Assembly: GCA_023418475.1 (NCBI GenBank)
Contig: JAEZZO010000012.1
Coordinates: 1 to 10,430 of the forward strand
Direction: 5' to 3'
DNA: 10,430 nt
Origin: Bacillota bacterium
Lineage (GTDB): Bacteria; Bacillota; Clostridia; Lachnospirales; Lachnospiraceae
Shown piece by piece: positions 1 through 6,477 of the stretch. Within the stretch, counting starts at the first letter, position 1; each line of letters starts with the position of its first letter. Under the pieces are notes generated by a model. That model was not told the DNA's origin and searched no databases. It saw only the letters and a program-made list of their open reading frames with translations. The position numbers and the translations under genes are program-made.

Positions 1-82
1 ACCAATTTTTAGCTATTCAGTACAGGATACAATGACTGTCATACACTTTTAGCTCTGTTTATAGAGGTAACTATTTAAAGAA

Positions 83-111
83 AAGCCTTAATATTCAATA
101 CTTTTAGGCTT
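83..111 (-). terminator. Weak hairpin at the end of the 102-residue gene
   Basis: On the minus strand, AAGCCT (106-111) can pair with AGGCTT (83-88), a 6-bp stem around a 17-base loop. The T-rich run TTTTCTTT follows. The hairpin overlaps the last codons and stop of the gene at 88-396. The short stem and long loop make it a poor intrinsic terminator, so transcription may continue past the left edge. Bases 1-82 contain no gene that I can support. Confidence 0.25.
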
Positions 112-396
112 GACATTATAGGAAGGACTTATTAATGCATTAGATAAAAGAAATCTCTTTTTAAAATCATTTGAATCAAACATGCCAATATCAATTAGAA
201 TCTCGACACATTTATTTAGTCTTCCAGCATTATATACTTTCTTATATCGTTCAATATTATCCATACTTTGTTTGTCTTCAAAATCCTCCAAAAATTCAAT
301 AATTGATTCAGCTTCATTGGAAGAATTTTCTTCACTGTATTCTTTAAGAAGATTGATTATCTCTAATGTTTTACTCTCATTAACTGGCTTTCCCAT
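88..396 (-). CDS. Small acidic helical protein of unknown function
   Basis: I do not recognise this 102-residue protein. Its first half is strongly acidic and probably helical (residues 8-42, rich in E, D and L, with the segment IIEFLEDFEDK). Its second half is more basic (RYKKVYNAGRLNKCVEIL, then KKRFLL). It has no signal peptide, membrane segment or recognisable catalytic motif. The ATG start is supported by GGAGG at 405-409, 8 bases upstream. It lies 101 bp after the putative nuclease gene on the same strand. That gap shows no convincing terminator, so it could be the last gene of the restriction operon, or it could have its own promoter. Size and charge would suit an antitoxin, inhibitor or accessory protein, but that is only a guess. 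That it is a real gene is fairly likely given its start signal and strand. Confidence 0.6.
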   Translation of the reverse strand: MGKPVNESKTLEIINLLKEYSEENSSNEAESIIEFLEDFEDKQSMDNIERYKKVYNAGRLNKCVEILIDIGMFDSNDFKKRFLLSNALISPSYNVKPKSIEY

Positions 397-497
397 TTAA
401 CGTTCCTCCCCATTTATCTTCTTGTAATATCAATATCAAAACTGTTTTAACCCAAAATGTAGACTTAATTTGATAATGCATGCAAAACTAAACTCAA

Positions 498-1577
498 TTA
501 AAAGTACAGTGAATCAAACTGTTTGAGTCGCTCTTCAGTAAATTCTGATATGCGAATATAAGTACCGTCACTATATTCTTCATAAACACCGTCACTATTC
601 ACATCTAGAATACTCTCGAATTTTTTCCACTCCCTCTTTCCCTGCAAATATTGCAATGCATGACTATGTATCCCCAGCTCGACTATATATTGTTTGTTAT
701 CAATTAGATCATATTGTACTCTTCGACTAATAGCAATATGTTCACTATTGTCCATAGACGTTCTTAAAAAATCATTATTTTCCGTTAGAACTTCTCCTTT
801 TTTTAGCATATTTGCAACATTCTCATTGCCAGCAATATAAAACCATTTTGAATATTCTCTAAATATAGATTTATCAAAATCATCAACACTTGCATCTCCT
901 ATCACAGGGTCTGCGAAATAAATGCACGTATTTCTCTTGTTATTTTTTGATGTTGCAAATGTAACTACTGATGCATAAGAATTCTTGCACTTAATTTTAT
1001 TATAATTTAAATAGTCAACTCCACTATCACACTGTTTCATTGCGTAATCTAAGCTTTGAGTTGGATCTGCATTTAATGAACCTTTTGATTCTAATATCCC
1101 CAGTTCATTTCCTTTATATTTCAGTATATAATCAGGTGTTTTTTTCGAACATTTTGGAGAGCATTTTAGTATATCGTAAGCATAGGTTTTAAAATCTTCC
1201 ACTGCAACTGCCCCTAATAATTTTTGAGCTAATAAATAATTTATACCTTGAGCAATTTCTCCATCCCTTGAAGACTTTGAAAAATCCCTAAATAAATCTT
1301 TATTCTCGAAATTTATTGATAGATAATTTTTCTTATTCTCTGTAAATATGAATTGTAATTGAATTGCATAGCTAACTGCCAATAGTAACATTTCTCTTTT
1401 AAATACTGCTTCTTTTGATATAATACTTTTAGCAATCGCAAATGCTAATTCAAAGTATGATACATCAATAGTTCCCTTCCTAATTTCAGAGCATTTTCTT
1501 ATATCGGGATTTTTCAAAACATCAATGTCAGAACATGCATATTCACAATATTCTATCTTTCTTACCCAATTAGTCAT
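498..1577 (-). CDS. Putative PD-(D/E)xK nuclease linked to the type I RM operon
   Basis: This 359-residue protein has no close relative that I recognise, but it carries what looks like a PD-(D/E)xK nuclease core. P148-D149 is followed 13 residues later by E163-S-K165 at the end of a predicted strand (LGILESKG), then Q174-x3-Y178, like the QxxxY motif of RecB/Cas4-type nucleases. E107, in a predicted helix (GEIAQGINYLLAQKLLG), may be the usual N-terminal helix glutamate. Residues 1-100 and 200-359 match nothing I know and may recognise a substrate or partner. It is rich in cysteine, especially C139, C143, C183 and C197. The ATG start has GGAGG at 1584-1588, 6 bases upstream, and lies 12 bp after the hsdR stop, so it is almost certainly cotranscribed. 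It could cut DNA independently, assist HsdR, or be a separate defence effector. The gene call is firm; the fold is an inference from motifs. Confidence 0.75.
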   Translation of the reverse strand: MTNWVRKIEYCEYACSDIDVLKNPDIRKCSEIRKGTIDVSYFELAFAIAKSIISKEAVFKREMLLLAVSYAIQLQFIFTENKKNYLSINFENKDLFRDFSKSSRDGEIAQGINYLLAQKLLGAVAVEDFKTYAYDILKCSPKCSKKTPDYILKYKGNELGILESKGSLNADPTQSLDYAMKQCDSGVDYLNYNKIKCKNSYASVVTFATSKNNKRNTCIYFADPVIGDASVDDFDKSIFREYSKWFYIAGNENVANMLKKGEVLTENNDFLRTSMDNSEHIAISRRVQYDLIDNKQYIVELGIHSHALQYLQGKREWKKFESILDVNSDGVYEEYSDGTYIRISEFTEERLKQFDSLYF

Positions 1578-1589
1578 TATCTACCTCCA

Positions 1590-4500
1590 TCAATGATTTA
1601 TTTCTCCATAAGTAACTGAACCTGCTGCAACCATTCCCATCTCAGCATTTACATCTTCATAATTCCCTTTTTTCCTTAGTCGACCATAAAGAACAGTTCC
1701 AATACTATCCATTACTTGCTTCATCATATCTGGGTCAGAGAACATACGAATAAAGAAATCATCATTCTTCTCATATCGACTAGCAGCCATCTCTGGAAAA
1801 TCTTTTTCGAATAAGAGCATAAATGTCTTAAAATCATTATTTGCTGCATAACTATGCCATTTATCCTGTGTTGCATAATCATTTTCTATTTGCAACAAAA
1901 CTTTATCCATTTCAGTAAATGAAGTTCCATATCGCTCGTTGATTTTATCAATAATAATCGTCAACGGATCCTTCTTTTTTTCCCTGCGTCCAGCTTCTCC
2001 TGTTATCGGTTTGAATCCTTCTTCGGTAGCTTCAAGTTCTATTCCACCTTCAAAGTCTTTTTCTAATCGATAGTATTCTAAGAGAACCTTATCATCAACA
2101 TCCACTCTATCTTTACCGCCCTTTGGCAACTGCATATATAGAAATTTAGAAAACACACTAAATTTGTGAATTTCCTTATCAAATAATCTACATACCTGTG
2201 TAATGAAAGCATAAATACGATTAAATCTAGCTAAAGTGGACTTGAACAAATCCTGCTGTTCTGGAATAAGAGCATCAAAACGATCAAGAGATGGTTGTAT
2301 CTGGCTTTGTAATCTGCCTAAATCTCCAGCCGATTGATTCTTATTCGAATAAAAGACTTTAGCAAAAGCTTCTATTTCCATTTGCTGATATACACGGAAT
2401 TCGTCTAACGTGTTTTTCAAATCATAAACCACATTAGGATTAGTTTCTTCTTCTAAAACGGTCTCCTCGTAGTACGGTTCAAATGATTTTCTTATCTCTT
2501 CTGTTGAGTTAACAAAATCCAAAACAAATGTATCCTGCTTACCACGAATCATTCTATTTAGTCGTGATAACGTCTGAACTGCTTTAACCCCAGAAAGTTT
2601 TTTATCTACAAACATAGTATGTAACAATGGTTCATCAAAACCTGTCTGATATTTTTCAGCCACAATAAGCATGCCAAAACTATCAGAATGAAATGCTTCC
2701 GGTAAAGCCTTTTCCTTTATTGTTTCACCATCTTTTGTCTTATTAAGCTTTTCTTCCGTAAATGATTGCCCATCATCTTCAACCTCACCAGAAAATGCAA
2801 CTAATACATCTAGGTCTGCATACCCCTTACTTTGTATTTGGCGTTTAAACTCCTGCAAATATCGAACCGCATGTAAACGCGATGGAGTTACAATCATAGC
2901 TTTCGCTTTTCCATTTATTTTGTGCATTGTTACATTTCGAAAATGTTCTAACATAACTGTGGTTTTCTGTGAAATATTATGCGGATGTAATGTTTCAAAA
3001 TTGCGGATTGCATTCACGCCTGTAACTGTATCCAGTTCTGGGTCATCAGGAATCGCCTTTGCAATTTTAAAATACATCTTGTATGTCATATAATTTTTCA
3101 GAACATCAAGTATAAATCCTTCTTCAATAGCTTGTCTCATCGAATAAATATGATAAGGATGATACTTTCCAAATTCATCTTTCCATCCAAACATATTTAA
3201 AGTCTTGTCTTTAGGTGTTGCCGTAAATGCAAAGAATGACATATTATCATGAATACCTTGCGCTGCTAATTCATCTAACAACTTATCCTCATCATCTTTA
3301 CGTTTAGATTCATCCTCATATTCCATATCCGCATATTCTTCCAGAATCTTATCTGTGTCAGCCAACGCTCGTTTTAATTTTTTAGCCGCATCACCAGTCT
3401 GTGAAGAGTGAGCTTCATCGACAATGATTGCAAAACGTTTCGCACCAGACTTTACTTCTTTGTAGATAACCGGAAATTTCTGCAATGTAGTAATAATTAT
3501 TCCTGTACCAGCCTCAATTGCTTCTCTAAGCTGCTGTGCATTTTTATCAATTTTCTGAACCACACCTTCTACATGGTCAAATTGATATACAGTGTTTTGT
3601 AGCTGACTGTCAAGTACTCGGCGATCAGTTACTATAATAACAGACTTAAAAATTTTCTCATCTTTATCATCATGCAACCCTGTTAAACGATGAGCAAGCC
3701 ATGCAATAGAATTTGATTTTCCAGATCCTGCACTATGTTGAATTAGGTAATTTCTTCCCGCACCATTTTCTTTCACATCAGAAAGTAATTTTGTAACCAC
3801 ATCTAGTTGATGATACCGAGGAAAAATCATTCGCTCAGACTTTACTTCTTTGGTTTTTTCATCAAATTCAACCTGTAAATGCATATACTTATGCAAAATT
3901 TCCATAAATCTGTCTTTACGCAAAACATTTTCCCATAAATATGCAGTGTCATAACTATCTGAATTAATTGGATTTCCTTTTCCACCAACATTTCCTGCAC
4001 CATTACTTCCTTGGTTAAATGGTAAAAAGTAGGTTTTATCTCCCTCTAGCTTTGTAGTCATATATACACGTGAAAGATCAACAGCAAAATGCACTAATAC
4101 TCGCTCTTTAAACGCAAATATTGCATCCTTACCTGCTCTGTCAAATTTATATTGCTCAATTGCATTTGCTGTACTCTGACCTGTAAATTGGCATTTTAAT
4201 TCCATTGAAGCAACTGGTATTCCATTTAAAAACAAAACAATATCTATGCTGTTTTCATTCGTTAAAGAATAATGTAATTGTCTTGTACAGTGTAAAAGGT
4301 TTTCTTCGTATTGCTTCTGACTAGAAGCATTAATAGAAGTTTCTGGCTTCCAGAATACCACTTGAAACTTTATACCCCGATCCGTAAAACCTTGTCTAAG
4401 AACTCTCAAAAGTCCAACCATTTTTACCTCACGGCAAAAACGATCTATAACTTGTTTCTCACTATCTTTTCCGTATGTTTTTTCATAACGCTCCCATTTA

Positions 4501-4661
4501 TTTGGCTGACTGACTTTCAAAAAATGTAGAAATGTTTCTGTCTCCAAAGCTAATTTTCGATCAAAAGATCTCGGATTACCTTTTTGATATCCACCATTTG
4601 TCAGAAGATATTCTTCTATATCTTGTTCAAATCGAATTTCTTTTACATCAAAATCTGCCAT
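1590..4661 (-). CDS. hsdR: Type I restriction enzyme R subunit HsdR
   Basis: HsdR is the motor and nuclease subunit of the type I complex: it translocates DNA using ATP and cuts far from the recognition site. At 1023 residues it is full length, close to the 1038 of EcoR124I. The N-terminal nuclease domain shows D140 and E154-L-K156 (PD-(D/E)xK), with Q170-Y171 after it. The helicase motor follows: Walker A HSAGSGKS (309-316), DEAH box D415-H418, motif III TATP (480-483), GFDEP (674-678), and motif VI QTLSRLNR (696-703). The helical C-terminus (about 740-1023) probably docks on HsdM and HsdS. All key residues are present, so the enzyme should be active. Its ATG overlaps the TAA of the upstream HEPN-like gene by one base (TAATG), which implies coupled translation. 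The hsdM-hsdS-hsdR order and sizes resemble type IC systems, but I would not fix the subfamily on that. Confidence 0.97.
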   Translation of the reverse strand: MADFDVKEIRFEQDIEEYLLTNGGYQKGNPRSFDRKLALETETFLHFLKVSQPNKWERYEKTYGKDSEKQVIDRFCREVKMVGLLRVLRQGFTDRGIKFQVVFWKPETSINASSQKQYEENLLHCTRQLHYSLTNENSIDIVLFLNGIPVASMELKCQFTGQSTANAIEQYKFDRAGKDAIFAFKERVLVHFAVDLSRVYMTTKLEGDKTYFLPFNQGSNGAGNVGGKGNPINSDSYDTAYLWENVLRKDRFMEILHKYMHLQVEFDEKTKEVKSERMIFPRYHQLDVVTKLLSDVKENGAGRNYLIQHSAGSGKSNSIAWLAHRLTGLHDDKDEKIFKSVIIVTDRRVLDSQLQNTVYQFDHVEGVVQKIDKNAQQLREAIEAGTGIIITTLQKFPVIYKEVKSGAKRFAIIVDEAHSSQTGDAAKKLKRALADTDKILEEYADMEYEDESKRKDDEDKLLDELAAQGIHDNMSFFAFTATPKDKTLNMFGWKDEFGKYHPYHIYSMRQAIEEGFILDVLKNYMTYKMYFKIAKAIPDDPELDTVTGVNAIRNFETLHPHNISQKTTVMLEHFRNVTMHKINGKAKAMIVTPSRLHAVRYLQEFKRQIQSKGYADLDVLVAFSGEVEDDGQSFTEEKLNKTKDGETIKEKALPEAFHSDSFGMLIVAEKYQTGFDEPLLHTMFVDKKLSGVKAVQTLSRLNRMIRGKQDTFVLDFVNSTEEIRKSFEPYYEETVLEEETNPNVVYDLKNTLDEFRVYQQMEIEAFAKVFYSNKNQSAGDLGRLQSQIQPSLDRFDALIPEQQDLFKSTLARFNRIYAFITQVCRLFDKEIHKFSVFSKFLYMQLPKGGKDRVDVDDKVLLEYYRLEKDFEGGIELEATEEGFKPITGEAGRREKKKDPLTIIIDKINERYGTSFTEMDKVLLQIENDYATQDKWHSYAANNDFKTFMLLFEKDFPEMAASRYEKNDDFFIRMFSDPDMMKQVMDSIGTVLYGRLRKKGNYEDVNAEMGMVAAGSVTYGEINH

Positions 4662-5239
4662 TACTCATCCCCCCTAGCATTTATTTTATGTAACCGTTCC
4701 ATTTCAGCATCCAAATCCAATATTGAGTAATTAAAGAAATTGAATTTTTCTTTATTATTTTCGTAATAACCTTTAGATGATGCACAAATCACGAGACATA
4801 GCCTACGAACATTAACACGATATTCTCTAGTTGTCACATCGTTGAAGTTACTACTTAAAATTCCTGAAGAATCTACATAAATATCAAATTCATTTTTCTT
4901 TTCAATGGCTAATACGAAATGGTCAATTTTATTGGCAATATTTTTTATATCTTTCTTGCTTATATTAGGAGTTCCCTGATGTAGCATAGAATTTCTAAGG
5001 TTATAAATCACTTCCCCGCTTAAGTATGGCATTTGCACTTCTTTACAATGTTCACATGGGCATTGTTCATACTTTCCAATATGTTCATCATACCAAGTGA
5101 TATATCTTTTAGTGACTCCGGCTTCTGGATATTGAGCTTTGCCACAAATGTCTGGAAGTGTAAGCGCAAGTGTTAATGCAGCAAAGTATGCCTCATTGTC
5201 TAAGGCACGATTTACATCATCAATAATTCGCTCTAGCAC
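4661..5239 (-). CDS. HEPN-like protein embedded between hsdS and hsdR
   Basis: This 192-residue protein is not part of a standard type I enzyme. Its central segment LRNSMLHQG contains R82-N83-x3-H87, the R-x(4-6)-H signature of HEPN ribonucleases. Helices on both sides (1-30 and 95-115) suit the all-alpha HEPN fold. I have an impression of similar uncharacterised bacterial proteins (IPDICG-like region, LR..LHQG core), but I cannot name a family. C60, C62, H64 and C65 form a possible metal-binding knuckle before the motif. Translation starts at GTG, 2 bp after the hsdS stop, with AAGGGAGG at 5247-5254 lying inside the last hsdS codons. Its stop overlaps the hsdR start. This tight packing suggests a conserved part of the operon rather than a chance insertion. 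It may be a growth-arrest RNase controlled by the RM complex. It could instead be a catalytically inert partner protein. The gene is firm; the activity is inferred. Confidence 0.85.
   Translation of the reverse strand: MLERIIDDVNRALDNEAYFAALTLALTLPDICGKAQYPEAGVTKRYITWYDEHIGKYEQCPCEHCKEVQMPYLSGEVIYNLRNSMLHQGTPNISKKDIKNIANKIDHFVLAIEKKNEFDIYVDSSGILSSNFNDVTTREYRVNVRRLCLVICASSKGYYENNKEKFNFFNYSILDLDAEMERLHKINARGDE
4669..4675 (-). promoter_or_regulatory. G6 tract serving as ribosome binding site for hsdR
   Basis: The minus strand reads AGGGGGG, 7 bases before the hsdR ATG, inside the last codons of the HEPN-like gene. It is the only plausible ribosome binding site for hsdR and is atypical next to the GGAGG sites used elsewhere here. 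Together with the TAATG junction it suggests that hsdR relies on ribosomes finishing the upstream gene. Confidence 0.5.
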
Positions 5240-5241
5240 AG

Positions 5242-6477
5242 CTACACCTCCCTTTTACCTGTAACAACTTCATAAATTAATGATTTTTTATAAGCAAGTA
5301 TTTTGTCAATTAATGCTTGCTTTTTTTTAATAATTAAGTCTATTTTATTAACCTTTTCATCAAGCTTGTTCAGAAGGATTCTTTGTTCATTTACCGATGG
5401 TAAATATACCTTTATTTCTTTTATTGCTTTATGTGATATTTTAGGCATTGTTCCACTTGAGCCTCTTGCTGACTCTTGTATTTGTTGACGTACAAATGCT
5501 GATTGAAGTAAATACCTTGCGTATTCTGTGACTAACAATTCATCAAATGTTATTCTATATATTAAATCCGAAAATATAGTCTTTGTAACACATTCAGTTA
5601 CCACACACACGTCACCAACTAGCTCTCGAGTATTAGAACGTGTCATCAAAAAATCTCCACCTCTTATTTGCAGATTTTCAGGAATATTTGCATCTGAATC
5701 TATAGGTTTTCTAGCTTCATAATTAAATTTTCCTCCTTTAATTGCAGATAACGATAATACAAACCAGCCATTTATATCATCGACTGTCTCAGCAGCTGGT
5801 GAACTCCAACCTTGTTCTATTTTATTAATGCAATGTCTTAATCTATATATTGGCCATTTTTCGTTAATAACCATTTCTGTAATAGTTGCCTGTTTATATT
5901 TTAATAGTTTTTCAACAATCATCTGTTGTTTTGCAACAATCGAATCAATTTTTGTGCATTTATCATCTAAGAGATTTGCTCGCTTGCATTGCTCCTTATA
6001 TGACATCATTACAACTGGATAGTTCATAAGTGTTTCAATGTTAAGTGTCCAACGATTTTCAAAAGAAACTCCTTTCCCATATGAGAAAAAAGCCATAAGC
6101 CAATATTGGATTTTAAAGTAGTAATCATAAAAATTTGAATTAATCTCATTATTACTTTTTAAATTAATATATGCGGGGCTAATAACACCACTCACTTTTG
6201 AAATACTACAATTTGCACCACTGTATAAATCCATTGGATTAAGAAGTAAATCCCCTTCTAGAACTGGATTATAATTGAAATAACTTTCAGCAATCTGTCC
6301 TTCATTATTACTGACATCACGTATACGCACTCCGCTTCTTGCAAGTGAAAGAATTACAGGATCTTCTTTCATTGCCTTTTCATTCTTGCGCACAAAGGCA
6401 TTCTTAACTCGTCCCATAGACCAATCAGTGGGGATTTTTCCAATCCAACTATAACCACTATCTTTCATTTCTCTCAT
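5242..6477 (-). CDS. hsdS: Type I restriction enzyme specificity subunit HsdS
   Basis: HsdS reads the bipartite DNA target and holds two HsdM and two HsdR subunits. The 411 residues show the full two-fold plan. Target recognition domain 1 is about 1-158, and a first conserved helical spacer is about 160-205. Target recognition domain 2 is about 207-360 and a second helical spacer is about 362-408. The spacers repeat each other: KIDSIVAKQQ...LLKYKQATITEMV (176-203) matches KIDLIIKKKQ...ILAYKKSLIYEVV (378-405). The two recognition domains differ in sequence, so the target should be asymmetric; it cannot be predicted by eye. ATG was chosen at 6477 because it overlaps the hsdM stop (ATGA) and has GGAGGAGG about 10 bases upstream in hsdM. 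No second hsdS, partial hsdS copy or recombinase is present, so domain shuffling is not evident in this window. An A8 run occurs near the C-terminus (5321-5328). Confidence 0.96.
   Translation of the reverse strand: MREMKDSGYSWIGKIPTDWSMGRVKNAFVRKNEKAMKEDPVILSLARSGVRIRDVSNNEGQIAESYFNYNPVLEGDLLLNPMDLYSGANCSISKVSGVISPAYINLKSNNEINSNFYDYYFKIQYWLMAFFSYGKGVSFENRWTLNIETLMNYPVVMMSYKEQCKRANLLDDKCTKIDSIVAKQQMIVEKLLKYKQATITEMVINEKWPIYRLRHCINKIEQGWSSPAAETVDDINGWFVLSLSAIKGGKFNYEARKPIDSDANIPENLQIRGGDFLMTRSNTRELVGDVCVVTECVTKTIFSDLIYRITFDELLVTEYARYLLQSAFVRQQIQESARGSSGTMPKISHKAIKEIKVYLPSVNEQRILLNKLDEKVNKIDLIIKKKQALIDKILAYKKSLIYEVVTGKREV
5247..5254 (-). promoter_or_regulatory. Ribosome binding site that fixes the GTG start of the HEPN-like gene
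   Basis: AAGGGAGG on the minus strand lies 7 bases before GTG at 5239-5237. It overlaps the final hsdS codons (K-R-E-V). This spacing supports GTG as the true start rather than a later ATG. Confidence 0.75.

Noticed and set aside
7..54. Direct repeat TTTTAGCT at 7-14 and 47-54, and TGAC-T-GTCA at 34-42, near the left edge
   Set aside because: Short AT-rich words expected by chance; there is no integrase, iteron series or element end to support an attachment site or origin.
477..484. TGCATGCA palindrome in the 101-bp gap
   Set aside because: It is only 8 bp, isolated, and has no T tract or related site nearby; too short to call a terminator or operator.
5242..6477. Phase-variable, invertible hsdS cassette
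   Set aside because: Only one complete hsdS is present. There is no second hsdS fragment, no inverted repeat pair in its recognition domains and no recombinase gene in the window.
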